64,000 bases of DNA from Nitrosomonas aestuarii (GCF_003046585.1 NZ_QAAE01000012.1:39632-103631); one strand, 5' to 3'. Positions 34,719-43,874 are shown, counted from the first letter of the stretch. A program made the numbers and translations. The notes: generated by a model not told the origin, from the letters alone.

Positions 34719-35761
34719 AAGTATTTTACGGAATACAGGGCACAGGCAATGGCCATATCACGCGTGGCCGGATTATGGCCAGGGAATTATACGCTGCGGA
34801 TGTTACAGTGACTTATCAATTTACCGGCAGATCGCAGGATCAGTTTTTTGATATGGAGATTTTTAATGGGCATCAGTGGTGCGAAGGCCTGACGTTCAGC
34901 GTTAAAAACGGCAAAGTCAATCCTGTCAGAACAATCTTGAAATCCCGCCCGATTCGCTTGTTCAAAGATATCAGGCAACTGGACTTGAGTGGCTATGATC
35001 TTGTGATTTGCGATTACGAACCCGTCACAGCCTGGGCCGCACGTCAACAAAAAAAGAAAACAATCGGTGTCAGTCATCAATATGCTTTTCAGTACAAAAT
35101 ACCCCGTGCAGGCGGTGATCCACTGTCAGAAGCGGTCATGAGAAATTTCGCCCCTGTCGATACAGGTATTGGTCTGCATTGGTATCATTTCGATCAGCCA
35201 ATTTTGCCGCCCATTATCGCAACACCGGATATGCCGCAACATACGCAAAAAAACAAAATCGTTGTTTATCTTCCGTTCGAAAATCAACGGCAGCTGATCG
35301 AATTGCTGGCCCAATTTAAGGGTTTTGAATTTAATATCTATTCATTCTGTCCGGCTAGAACGCCTTATCATGCCAATATTCATTGTAAGCCTTTGTCTTT
35401 GTATGGTTTCCAGAGAGATATGCATGATTGCGCCGGTATTATTTGTAATGCAGGCTTTGAACTGGCCAGTGAATCCTTATATCTGGGTAAGAAAATTCTG
35501 GTAAAACCGGTACATGGACAGATGGAACAGGCTTCCAATGCAGTTGCATTGACCGAACTGGGTTACGGTCATGCGATGAAGCGAGTTGATCGGACCGCCA
35601 TTGAACAATGGCTTCATGAAACAAAAGCCGTTCGTATAACTTACCCCAATACCGCCAGGTATCTGGTGCAGTGGATTAAAGCGGGTATGCAACCGATTGA
35701 TCAGGACTGGTGCAACCAGGTGTGGTCAGATGTGAAGGTTATTCCGGTTGATCTGCACTAG
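34715..35761 (+). CDS. glycosyltransferase of the MJ1255/VC2487 type (GT-B)
   Basis: 348 residues. It opens with 'FYGIQGTGNGHITRGRIMARE', split as 'FYGIQGTGNG' and 'HITRGRIMARE', the Gly/His-rich N-terminal loop of this GT-B family. The C-terminal half has the donor-binding 'GIICNAGFELASESLYLGK' and 'QMEQASNAVAL' segments. These are undescribed transferases resembling MurG-like or glycolipid enzymes. A lipid-kinase-like gene follows 89 bp downstream on the same strand, hinting at a glycolipid or phospholipid substrate. Confidence 0.85.
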   Translation: MKVFYGIQGTGNGHITRGRIMARELYAADVTVTYQFTGRSQDQFFDMEIFNGHQWCEGLTFSVKNGKVNPVRTILKSRPIRLFKDIRQLDLSGYDLVICDYEPVTAWAARQQKKKTIGVSHQYAFQYKIPRAGGDPLSEAVMRNFAPVDTGIGLHWYHFDQPILPPIIATPDMPQHTQKNKIVVYLPFENQRQLIELLAQFKGFEFNIYSFCPARTPYHANIHCKPLSLYGFQRDMHDCAGIICNAGFELASESLYLGKKILVKPVHGQMEQASNAVALTELGYGHAMKRVDRTAIEQWLHETKAVRITYPNTARYLVQWIKAGMQPIDQDWCNQVWSDVKVIPVDLH

Positions 35762-35850
35762 TCATTCGTTATTACTCAGTTGATGGAGTACTGATCTGCA
35801 CCGACACAAAAATATTTCTCCCAAAATTTTACAAACATTTAATTGCATCT

Positions 35851-36831
35851 GTGAAAGACGATATTGTGAATCAATTCGATGAAGTGCTGATTAAAATCCC
35901 CACGCCACAAAACATTCTGATTTTTTATAATCCTATATCGAGCGCTGGTAACACGGAAAAAATTGCAGAAAAACTGGCGATTGAATTGATCTTTCATAAG
36001 AAAAACGTTGCTGTATATACGTCTGAGAGGAAGATGAAAGGTTACAAACGCGTGAAAGCAGAAATTGTTGCTAGTGATCTCGTCGTCATTGTAGGTGGAG
36101 ACGGTACGGTCAGGAAGCTATTAAGTATTATCAACAAGGCCGAGACACCTGTTTATGTGATTCCGGGTGGCAACGAATCGCTTTTTGCACGCACATATGG
36201 CATGAGTACCAGCACAGACGATTTGCTTCGGACAATAGCGGCTGGAAATTGTCTGCAGCAATACTATGGATTAATCAGCGGTCAAGGTATAAGAGGTAAA
36301 AAACCATTTTTCAATATGGCTTCGATGGGTCTGGACTCGTTGACAGTTAAAAATATTGGTGAGCGAAAAGGGCCTCTGAACGATTCAATCTATGTCTGGC
36401 ATGGACTGAAAGCCTTGTGTTCACTGCGTCATCCGATGGTCTCCATAAGTGTCGATGGACAGTGCGTTATTGACCGTGGGGCTGGTTACATTATCGTCGC
36501 CAACAGTTCGGCGTATGCTAAAAACTTGCAGTTGGTTCCGGCTGCTAATCCCTCAAGGCATGAATTGGTTGCCGGATTCCTGCCGGGGGCACGACATCAG
36601 CATGAATTGATCAAGGCCATGAGGATTCTGCAACGCAAGCCGGCGAATCTGCCGATGCAATTTTTTACAGGTAAGAGGATTGCGTGTACCTTGCATGGAC
36701 AATCGTATCCAATGCAGGTAGACGGTGATTATTTTCGCAACCGCGATATTGAAGCGAACAATACCGTCAAATTCAGTATCAGCGCAAGTCCTATACATGT
36801 ATTGATGCCACCGGATTCAATACAAACTTGA
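35851..36831 (+). CDS. diacylglycerol kinase-family lipid kinase
   Basis: 326 residues, DAGK catalytic domain. Motifs: 'FYNPISSAGNTEKIA' near the N-terminus, the nucleotide-binding 'IVGGDGTVRKLL' (about residues 81-92), and 'VIPGGNESLFART'. The C-terminal beta-sandwich carries 'VDGDYFRN'. Relatives phosphorylate diacylglycerol, sphingoid bases or glycolipids. The start is GTG 35851 or GTG 35866; neither has a strong ribosome site. The lipid target is unknown. Confidence 0.85.
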   Translation: MKDDIVNQFDEVLIKIPTPQNILIFYNPISSAGNTEKIAEKLAIELIFHKKNVAVYTSERKMKGYKRVKAEIVASDLVVIVGGDGTVRKLLSIINKAETPVYVIPGGNESLFARTYGMSTSTDDLLRTIAAGNCLQQYYGLISGQGIRGKKPFFNMASMGLDSLTVKNIGERKGPLNDSIYVWHGLKALCSLRHPMVSISVDGQCVIDRGAGYIIVANSSAYAKNLQLVPAANPSRHELVAGFLPGARHQHELIKAMRILQRKPANLPMQFFTGKRIACTLHGQSYPMQVDGDYFRNRDIEANNTVKFSISASPIHVLMPPDSIQT

Positions 36832-37087
36832 GAGGCCGGTCACTGTTAACTGGCTAGATTAAGAAACTTGCCGGGTAGTATTCACCACACTTAACAGCGC
36901 GTCAACGAATGGTAGAGTATTGGTGCATTGTCAATTTGACCAGAAACTATTTGCTGCTACTATATAATCAGCTAGTCATCTTTGTTCCAAAGCCTAGTAT
37001 GTGCCGGTTTCGACACTATGTCATTATCCGGGAATAACGGACAAATGCATGTTTCCTGATCAAGCCTGTTGGTTGGATAATGAAAAA

Positions 37088-38770
37088 ATGGAAACAGTGT
37101 CGGCCAAAAATATGGAATCTACAAATAACGACAGCGTAGAATTCGTTCTTAAACAAAAAGCAGATATGGATGCTGTTTATGAATTGTTATGCAGGGAATA
37201 TTCCCTGCATGAAACTTTTCACGTGCAATTAAAAAGATATTATCTGGATTCTTTTGATTGGCGCATGTATCAGCAAGACATCGTATGCGGATGGGACGTT
37301 CCGAACAATAAACACCATTTAAAAGTTAATAATAATCAAGATATTAAAAGTCAGGAAGGCGTTTTTTTTATCCAGAATAAAGATACCGGCAGTAGTCTTT
37401 ACGAATTTCCATTCGATCATATGCCCAGGTTTTCCAAAGATATTTCACATCAAACATGTCGCCAGATGCTTGACGACATATTGGGGATCAGAGCATTCAT
37501 GCCGGTTGTTATAATGACCGTTCAGCGTAAGCAACTACTTGTTCTGAACAAAGAACACAAAACATTAGCGATACTTCAGGCGGAAAGGTATACCATAAGT
37601 GGGCATACTGTTGAAAAATGCCTGCACGACCGCTTGATTGTTTTTCCAATCCGTGGCTATAAAAAAGTGTTCAAGCAGGTTCTGCAATACATCACCGAGC
37701 ACTTAAAATTACCACCCGCAGGTAATACGCTGCTTGATGAAGCTCTGGCGGCTATCGATCAAACACCTGATTCAAATGCATTTGCCCTGACACAGAGACT
37801 GCCGGATTCATTGACTACCTGGGAAGCGACACAGATTTTGCTGCGGCATTTACTCAATGTGATGCAGGCGAATGAATCTGGATTGCGTCACGCAATCGAC
37901 ACGGAATTTTTGCATGACTATCGGGTTGCAGTAAGGCGTACCCGTTCGATCCTGGGTCAAATTAAACATATATTTCCCGGTAAGTTGCTCGATTATTTTA
38001 AACGCGAATTTTACTGGCTGGGTACGATAACCACTCCTACGCGCGATCTGGATATGTATTTGCTAAAATTTGATGGATATATGCACGAACTGCCGCCGCA
38101 TTTGCAGAATGATCTTGTGCCGTTTCGCTTATTTCTTGAACGCCACTGGAAAGTTGAACATGCGCGTCTTTGTCAAGCGCTTGATTCGAGGCGTTATCAC
38201 AAACTGATCAGTCAATGGCAGCAGATGTTTGCCAGCAAGGACATGCAATCGCAGTCGGATACGGTGTTGTTACAACAGACCTCGCCACAGGAAACGTTTA
38301 ATGCCACAAAGCCCGCCAAACAGGTGGTCAGTGAGCGTATCCGGAAACTCTACAAGCGCGTACTCAAAGAAGGCTGGATGATCACGCCGGAGTCACATGA
38401 TGAAACACTGCATGAATTGCGTAAAACCTGTAAAAAATTCCGTTATCTGATCGAATTTTTTCATGATTATTATCCGGATAAGCAAATCAGCAGACTGGTT
38501 AAAAAACTGAAACTGCTGCAAGATAATCTTGGCGATTTTCAGGATTTATGTGTGCAGGTGGATCAGTTAAACTGTTTTGCAGAGCAAATGCGGCAAGAAG
38601 GACTGGCTGATACCAGAACAATTATGGCGATGGGTGTGCTGGTGCAGAAACTAACTGCCCGAAAAGCGGCGGTGCGTGCTGAATTCGGTCAGCGTTTCAA
38701 GGAATTTATCCAAACCGATAAAAAGGCGGCATTTTCGCATACATTTAGTCTTAAGCGGACTGACACCTAA
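37088..38770 (+). CDS. CHAD-domain protein with degenerate CYTH-like N-terminus
   Basis: 560 residues from ATG 37088; frames open to a GTG at 37001 and an ATG at 37112 is also possible. The last 300 residues form a CHAD domain, an all-helical domain that binds polyphosphate through conserved His and basic residues: 'FLHDYRVAVRRTRSIL', 'TRDLDMYL', 'LHELRKTCKKFRYLIEFF', 'LQDNLGDFQDL'. The N-terminus looks CYTH-like but the ExExK motif reads 'VEFVLKQK', with the second Glu as Val, so triphosphatase activity is doubtful. It is followed by parA-like and sixA-like genes. Confidence 0.83.
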   Translation: METVSAKNMESTNNDSVEFVLKQKADMDAVYELLCREYSLHETFHVQLKRYYLDSFDWRMYQQDIVCGWDVPNNKHHLKVNNNQDIKSQEGVFFIQNKDTGSSLYEFPFDHMPRFSKDISHQTCRQMLDDILGIRAFMPVVIMTVQRKQLLVLNKEHKTLAILQAERYTISGHTVEKCLHDRLIVFPIRGYKKVFKQVLQYITEHLKLPPAGNTLLDEALAAIDQTPDSNAFALTQRLPDSLTTWEATQILLRHLLNVMQANESGLRHAIDTEFLHDYRVAVRRTRSILGQIKHIFPGKLLDYFKREFYWLGTITTPTRDLDMYLLKFDGYMHELPPHLQNDLVPFRLFLERHWKVEHARLCQALDSRRYHKLISQWQQMFASKDMQSQSDTVLLQQTSPQETFNATKPAKQVVSERIRKLYKRVLKEGWMITPESHDETLHELRKTCKKFRYLIEFFHDYYPDKQISRLVKKLKLLQDNLGDFQDLCVQVDQLNCFAEQMRQEGLADTRTIMAMGVLVQKLTARKAAVRAEFGQRFKEFIQTDKKAAFSHTFSLKRTDT

Positions 38771-38791
38771 TCAACCAGAAGGTAAAACGGC

Positions 38792-39529
38792 ATGAAAATT
38801 GTTGCTTGTTATAATGTTAAAGGCGGTATCGGCAAAACAGCGACGACAGTGAATCTGGCTTATCTCGCGGCATATGAAGGCGCCAGAACGCTGGTTTGGG
38901 ATTTAGACCCGCAGGGGGCGGCCAGTTTTTATTTTCGTATAAAACCCAAAGTCAAAAAAGGCGGCAAAGGTTTGCTTTCCGGCAAGAAAGCGCTGGATGA
39001 TGTGATCAAAGGCACCGACTATAAGTACCTGGATCTCATTCCATCCGACTTTTCCTACCGTAATCTTGATCTTGCGCTTGATGATTTTAAAAAATCAGCC
39101 ACCCGGCTGCGAAAGATTTTGAAACCCTTAAATAAGGAATATGATTATATCTTTCTGGATTGTCCGCCCAGCATTTCGCTGGTATCCGAGAATACGCTGA
39201 TTGCAGCCGACGCGATAATCGCACCAACCATTCCGACAACATTATCTTTGCGGACGCTGGATCAGATACTTGATTTTTGTAAGAAAATGGGTATTGCACA
39301 CGACAAAATCCTGACATTTTTTTCCATGGTCGACAGCCGCAAAAAACTGCATAAACAGATTATCGAAAACCCGCCGCAAAATGTACGGGTATTGAAATCC
39401 TGCATACCCTACGCAAGTGATATCGAGTTGATGGGCGTACATCGTCAGCCGGTGTGTGTTTTTGCGAAAAACAGCAGAGCGGGCAAGGCTTATCAGGCAC
39501 TCTGGGATGAATTCAAGCGATCGTATTAA
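38792..39529 (+). CDS. ParA/Soj-family ATPase
   Basis: 245 residues. Deviant Walker A 'VKGGIGKTATTVNLA' (residues 9-23), Walker A' 'WDLDPQGAAS', and Walker B 'YIFLDCPPS'. ParA ATPases position chromosomes, plasmids or protein clusters. This one is an orphan: no parB or parS is nearby and it sits between CHAD and SixA genes 21 and 19 bp away. A role in placing polyphosphate-linked bodies is a speculation from context. Confidence 0.9.
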   Translation: MKIVACYNVKGGIGKTATTVNLAYLAAYEGARTLVWDLDPQGAASFYFRIKPKVKKGGKGLLSGKKALDDVIKGTDYKYLDLIPSDFSYRNLDLALDDFKKSATRLRKILKPLNKEYDYIFLDCPPSISLVSENTLIAADAIIAPTIPTTLSLRTLDQILDFCKKMGIAHDKILTFFSMVDSRKKLHKQIIENPPQNVRVLKSCIPYASDIELMGVHRQPVCVFAKNSRAGKAYQALWDEFKRSY

Positions 39530-39548
39530 AATTTAAAGGAAAATCAGA

Positions 39549-40061
39549 TTGTCACATTTACTGTATTTACTGCGTCACGCAAAATCCGACTGGAAAAGAG
39601 AAGCCGCTACCGATTTTGAACGTCCGCTTTCAAAGCGTGGCTTATCGAATGCGCCAAAGATGGCCGCTTGGCTGGCCAAACAGGCCAATATGCCTGCAAC
39701 AATTATCAGTTCACCGGCGTTGCGCGCTTATCAAACCGCGTCGATATTTGCGTACGCTTTGGATATACCGGCTCAAGACATTCATTTTGACAACCGGATT
39801 TATGATGCCAGTCTGGATACATTATTGGCAATGATCAGAGCGTTGCCGGAACAGGAAAAATCAGTATTGCTGATTGGTCACAATCCGGGGCTGGATTCTT
39901 TATTACAGGTGTTATGCAGACAACAGACAAAACCGAGAGTCGATGGCAAGCTCATGACCACATGTGCAGTTGCTAAAATTGCCGTGGAAAGCCGGTGGCT
40001 GGATATTGCGGAAAAACACTGCATGCTGTACAGCTTGTCCCGGCCCAAAGAAGTGCTCTAA
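39549..40061 (+). CDS. SixA-type histidine phosphatase
   Basis: 170 residues from TTG 39549, supported by AAAGGA a suitable distance upstream. The N-terminal RHG-like motif is 'LLRHAKSDW' (catalytic His), a second Arg lies in 'ISSPALRAYQTA', and the second His in 'LIGHNPGLDSL'. SixA removes phosphate from His residues of phosphotransfer proteins; histidine phosphatases also act on small substrates. It is the last gene of the CHAD-ParA unit. Confidence 0.88.
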   Translation: MSHLLYLLRHAKSDWKREAATDFERPLSKRGLSNAPKMAAWLAKQANMPATIISSPALRAYQTASIFAYALDIPAQDIHFDNRIYDASLDTLLAMIRALPEQEKSVLLIGHNPGLDSLLQVLCRQQTKPRVDGKLMTTCAVAKIAVESRWLDIAEKHCMLYSLSRPKEVL

Positions 40062-40096
40062 CAGTTTGCTCGTGTATGAGCGGCTTTCCCGGAATC

Positions 40097-40132
40097 CATG
40101 ACAGGCATCTGGCCTGTCATGAATCATATTTT
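40097..40132 (+). terminator. probable terminator after sixA
   Basis: CATGACAGGC and GCCTGTCATG form a perfect ten-pair stem with loop ATCTG, followed by AATCATATTTT. It lies 36 bp after the sixA stop. The T tract is short and offset, so efficiency is uncertain. Confidence 0.6.
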
Positions 40133-40143
40133 AACGCGCGGAC

Positions 40144-40371
40144 GTGTGGGCAGACGTCTCAAGTAAAACGTTTTTTGTGGACCATCTCTCTCTGAGAAAC
40201 TGTCATTACTGCGAAGCTGTGTACCATGCGTTTTGTTTAAATGTTGGCGTATCACCAGCGCAAATAAATAATCTGATTGAGTATCATACAATTGATGAAG
40301 CAGATGGCGCGCAAGACAAAGCGGCCTTTCTGGCATGGCTTTGCCAATATCCTTGCCAGAAAGGCCGCTGA
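40144..40371 (+). pseudogene. possible fragment of an AhpD/carboxymuconolactone-decarboxylase family gene
   Basis: The frame encodes 'NCHYCEAVYHAFC' followed by 'NVGVSPAQINNLIE' and 'DKAAFLAWLCQYP'. The first is the C-x-x-C...H redox motif of AhpD-type proteins and the rest fits the following helices. The piece is only about 75 codons, lacks the usual N-terminal helices, has no good start and ends inside a large hairpin. I read it as a relic; a very small real gene is less likely. Confidence 0.35.
40320..40369. repeat. 16-bp perfect inverted repeat (strong hairpin)
   Basis: AGCGGCCTTTCTGGCA at 40320-40335 and its exact complement TGCCAGAAAGGCCGCT at 40354-40369 enclose an 18-base loop. It lies between two convergent transcription units and could act as a bidirectional terminator, though no T tract follows. 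It could also be a mobile repeat remnant. Confidence 0.75.
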
Positions 40372-40435
40372 ATAAAGTCAGACGCCAATACTGCAATCAA
40401 TCTGTTCTGATGCGATATTCAAGTTAACCGGCTGG

Positions 40436-40873
40436 TTAAAGCCGTTGCGGCAACCGTGCGCGTAGTTCTTCTGCCTTGCATGCCGTGTAGTCCTTGTCAA
40501 TTTCCAGACTCAACAGCGCATTCAATGAAGCATTGAAGTGAGTGCGTAGCAAGCCAAGAAATGCAGGTGCTGCGACCACGACCAAGCGCTCGAATGTGTT
40601 TGCCACACGCCCTTGCTCGAGCCGGCCCGCAATTAATTTGGCGAAGCGAATCTGTTCTTGTTCCTTGGGGTCGACCTCGACCGCCATCGCATGACGTCCG
40701 TCGCCGTGGCTGTCGAAACTGCGTCCTTGACGGTCACTGGTGAGATCCATTTGCTTCGCGCGCGCGTCGGGATTATCAAAAGTTTCGAGCTCGGTTAAAG
40801 GCCCTATTGGCGAATCCGCAGTGAAGAGCCTGGCCTGACTGCTGTTTGCGGTAAGAATCCAGATTTTGGTCAT
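40436..40873 (-). CDS. host attachment protein family (baeRF family 12-like)
   Basis: 145 residues. The N-terminus 'KIWILTANSSQARLF' and the central 'RHAMAVEVDPKEQEQIRFA' with C-terminal 'LVVVAAPAFLGLLR' match the protein family annotated as host attachment protein, now placed among the bacterial archaeo-eukaryotic release factor-like families. Despite the name, the function in free-living bacteria is unknown and may relate to ribosomes. It stands alone, with repeat copy B upstream. Confidence 0.83.
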   Translation of the reverse strand: MTKIWILTANSSQARLFTADSPIGPLTELETFDNPDARAKQMDLTSDRQGRSFDSHGDGRHAMAVEVDPKEQEQIRFAKLIAGRLEQGRVANTFERLVVVAAPAFLGLLRTHFNASLNALLSLEIDKDYTACKAEELRARLPQRL

Positions 40874-40939
40874 GAAATGTATCCTCCAAAATTTTATTGA
40901 TCATCAAGTCCATGAGTCTGACTGCGGCGTAAGGTCTGG

Positions 40940-41084
40940 CAGGTTGTTGAAAAACAATCTGCGTTGCCGTTGCCGCGTTAGTAACAAGCTCAAGAATCTC
41001 ATTTATTACATATTAACTCCGCTTTCTTTCTTGCTTTTACCTTGCTCCGTTTACCTCAAAAACGTTTTTAAACGACCTGATAGA
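40940..41084. repeat. interspersed repeat, copy B
   Basis: Matches 6461-6604 along its length in the same orientation, including the opening CAGGTTGTTGAAAAAC block. It lies between the host-attachment-type gene (starting at 40873, minus) and the end of the thioredoxin-like gene (minus). See copy A. Confidence 0.65.
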
Positions 41085-41124
41085 GTCATTTTATGGGTGC
41101 CTGGCGAATTTGATATCAGCAAAG

Positions 41125-41556
41125 TTATTTTGAATACTGGAACGTGGTATTTAGCTCCCGGCGCAGTGATTCAGCCGTTTGGGGAGAATAAAGCGTCTGG
41201 CGATTTTCTCCGCTGGCTGAAAAAAATACCAGTGCAGTCGGCTGGAAACCATGTCGGTCGGCGAATGTTCTTCCATCGGGCGTTTGAATGTCGGCGACAA
41301 GAAAAATCAGGCGCTCATCATATTCATCCCTGATTTCATTCATAACAGCCATCGTCGCCCCACTTTGCAAAATATTGTCATCATGTACAATCAACAATAC
41401 AGGCGTGCCTTGACCAATTAATGAAAGATCCCCGGAAAAACCACGGGGAAGCAGCGATACTGCAAAAGCGGTGATCGTCAGGATTAAAGTCAATGTGATC
41501 AGTTTTGGCCAGATGTTGCGCTTGACAGCCGGCTTGTTTGAATTTTGTGTTTGCAT
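41125..41556 (-). CDS. membrane-anchored thioredoxin-like protein lacking CxxC
   Basis: 143 residues. One N-terminal helix 'LITLTLILTITAFAVSLLP' places the domain in the periplasm. The rest resembles a thioredoxin fold: 'TPVLLIVHDDN' strand, helix 'MAVMNEIRDEY', 'FLVADIQTPDG', and a possible cis-Pro turn 'FQPTALVFF'. The redox Cys pair expected after 'HDDN' is absent ('ILQSGAT'), so it is not an ordinary oxidoreductase. It is 180 bp from dsbC on the same strand. Confidence 0.68.
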   Translation of the reverse strand: MQTQNSNKPAVKRNIWPKLITLTLILTITAFAVSLLPRGFSGDLSLIGQGTPVLLIVHDDNILQSGATMAVMNEIRDEYDERLIFLVADIQTPDGRTFADRHGFQPTALVFFSASGENRQTLYSPQTAESLRRELNTTFQYSK

Positions 41557-41736
41557 TATTTGCCTTCACTCTATTTTTATTTTAGTGAACAGTGTAACAA
41601 ATTTGACAGCACGGTGTGTTGTCGTGTGTAACCTTGTAGAGTGATCAGCGAAGCGTTACACACTGGTGCGTTACAATTAAAAATTTGAGCTTAAAATTGT
41701 TTCTATACATCTGATATGCCAGGAAACATTTTGTAT

Positions 41737-42465
41737 TCAGTTCTTGGTTGCGTTACTCGCACTTTTCAACTGTTCCTCAATCGCTTCCGCCGGAATCATA
41801 CCGCCAACGATTGAACCATCGGCAAAAATCAGGGTAGGGGTGCCGGTGACTCTGTTTTCCTGACCGGATCGCAATAGCGTTGGAATCGGCGTTTCACAAT
41901 CCTGATCCTTTGGTGCGATGCCTCTAAGCATAAAATCATCCCAGGCTTTGATCTGATCCTGCGCACACCAGATTGAGGTGGAAAGTTCGACAGAACCTCT
42001 CAGCACCGGATAGAGCAGCGTGTAAATCGTGACATCGGTGATTTCCAGCAGTTCTTTTTCCAGTTGCTTGCAATACGGGCAGTTGGGGTCGGTAAAGACC
42101 GCGAGTTTGCGTTCGCCATTGCCTTTGACAGTTTTGATGGCGAATTCAAGGGGCAGGCTATCCAGCGGCACGCGGCGCGCGGCTTTAATTTCCTGCAGGC
42201 GTTCATTGGTGACACTGGTCCTGGTTTTGGTATCTACAATATGACCGAAGAAAAAATATTCTGCTTTTTCGTCGGTATAAAAAAGTTCGCCACCGACCAA
42301 CGCTTCATAAAGACCCAGATACGGTGTTTTTCTCAGACTTTCAATTTTTGCACCCGGAAAATGGGGTTCAATGGCTTTTTTGACAGCTTTTTCATCCGCC
42401 GAGATAGTACCGGAAAAAAAACTCAATGACAGGATTAGAATAAATCGCTTCAAATGTATAGCCAT
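41737..42465 (-). CDS. dsbC: thiol:disulfide interchange protein DsbC
   Basis: 242 residues with a signal peptide (about 1-23, 'LSLSFFSGTISA'). An N-terminal dimerisation domain ('PHFPGAKIESLRKTPYLGLYEA', given here in two overlapping pieces: 'PHFPGAKIESL' and 'TPYLGLYEA') precedes a thioredoxin domain with 'FTDPNCPYCKQLE' (CPYC, about residue 129) and the cis-Pro 'VTGTPTLIFADG'. DsbC isomerises wrong disulfides in the periplasm. It precedes the ubiquinone hydroxylase gene's end by 23 bp in the minus-strand order. Confidence 0.93.
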   Translation of the reverse strand: MAIHLKRFILILSLSFFSGTISADEKAVKKAIEPHFPGAKIESLRKTPYLGLYEALVGGELFYTDEKAEYFFFGHIVDTKTRTSVTNERLQEIKAARRVPLDSLPLEFAIKTVKGNGERKLAVFTDPNCPYCKQLEKELLEITDVTIYTLLYPVLRGSVELSTSIWCAQDQIKAWDDFMLRGIAPKDQDCETPIPTLLRSGQENRVTGTPTLIFADGSIVGGMIPAEAIEEQLKSASNATKN

Positions 42466-42488
42466 TATGACTCCTTGTTAAATACTGA

Positions 42489-43658
42489 TTAATTCAATGC
42501 GTGCTGCATCAGTTGGTTTTTGATGAGCGGCAGTTGGTTGGTGATCGCCAGTCCTAAATTACGAATTCGGGCAAGTGTCGGGTCAGGATTGATGAACAGC
42601 TTTTGTAAACCATCGGTGATGACTTCCATCGCCAGAATATCTTCCTTGCGTGCACACTCATAACGGCGTAGCAGCATAAAATCACCCACGTCAGATTGTA
42701 AGCCGCGTTGATTAAGGATTTCAGTGAGTTTGCGCACATCGCGCAAACCGAGATTCATTCCCTGTCCAGCCAGAGGATGAATACCGTGTGCCGCGTCGCC
42801 TACCAGTACAAGGCGCGGCCTGATCAGGTGCTGAACATGCACAAAATTAAGCGGAAAGCCGGCTGGTGGTGTGATTAACTGCAGTTCGCCCAATGCATGC
42901 GAGGAAGCATCTGCAACACGTTTGCACAATGTGTCGCCTGAAAGATCGCGCAGTTGTGCGGCATGGTCATCGCTGGTAGACCAGACCATTGAAATCCGGT
43001 TTCCAGGCAGTGGCAGCAAGGCCAGTACGCCATCACGCCTAAACCACTGATGCGCAATATTACGATGGGGTAATTCAGTGATGTAATTGGCAACCAGGCC
43101 GGTTTGTTGATAAGGGTGGTGAGAAACTTCAATGCCTGCCTGTTCCCGTACCCATGAATTCACGCCGTCTGCACCGACAACCAATGCAGTCTCCAGCATG
43201 CGGCCATCTTCAAGTTGAATGCTAACATGTGATTCATGCCAGTTGATGGCGGTGCATTTGGCCGGACAAATGATATCTACATGGTCTTTTTGGGATTGCA
43301 GTACTTCCCAGACGGCGCTCTGTAACTGACGGTTTTCAACAATGCAGGCCAGTTCAGCCACACCGACTTCATAGGCGCTAAAGTGAACATGCGAATTGTT
43401 GTCATCGCCAAAAACCGCCATGTCATAAACCGGCGTGAGACGGGATGTTTCTATTCTCTGCCAAATCGAATGGTCGCGTAAAAAATCTACGCTGCCCGGA
43501 CTGATTGCATAAATCCGGCTATCCCAGCTTTCATCCTGGGGCTGCGGTGGTGGTTCGCGTGATTCGATTACTGCAATTTTCAGGTCGCTATCCTTCAAAG
43601 CGGCCGCAAGACTTGCACCCACCAATCCACCACCGATTACGACAATATCAAATTTCAT
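42489..43658 (-). CDS. UbiH/UbiF/VisC-family ubiquinone hydroxylase
   Basis: 389 residues. FAD-binding 'DIVVIGGGLVGASLAAAL' at the N-terminus, the DG motif 'VVGADGVNSWVREQ' (about 160), and the second FAD motif 'LVLVGDAAHGIHPLAGQGMNLGLRD' shown in part as 'GDAAHGIHPLAGQG' (about 275). These monooxygenases hydroxylate the ubiquinone ring; which carbon cannot be told from sequence. It is the first gene before dsbC on the minus strand, 23 bp apart. Confidence 0.9.
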   Translation of the reverse strand: MKFDIVVIGGGLVGASLAAALKDSDLKIAVIESREPPPQPQDESWDSRIYAISPGSVDFLRDHSIWQRIETSRLTPVYDMAVFGDDNNSHVHFSAYEVGVAELACIVENRQLQSAVWEVLQSQKDHVDIICPAKCTAINWHESHVSIQLEDGRMLETALVVGADGVNSWVREQAGIEVSHHPYQQTGLVANYITELPHRNIAHQWFRRDGVLALLPLPGNRISMVWSTSDDHAAQLRDLSGDTLCKRVADASSHALGELQLITPPAGFPLNFVHVQHLIRPRLVLVGDAAHGIHPLAGQGMNLGLRDVRKLTEILNQRGLQSDVGDFMLLRRYECARKEDILAMEVITDGLQKLFINPDPTLARIRNLGLAITNQLPLIKNQLMQHALN

Positions 43659-43874
43659 GAGCTGATTATACCTTTGCTTTGATCTGTATAGAAAACTTCT
43701 CCTGTGCTTGGTGTGTGTAGTTCAATGATCGTTAAGTTTGACCTGATATCCTGGCTGCACCGGGGTTTTCGAAATTTGTTTGATAAACCAAATCATGTGA
43801 TTATACTCTTGGCTTGGTTATTGAGATAGCTCAGGGTCATAATCCATGAGCTGGAGCGCACCGGAGATATCTAA

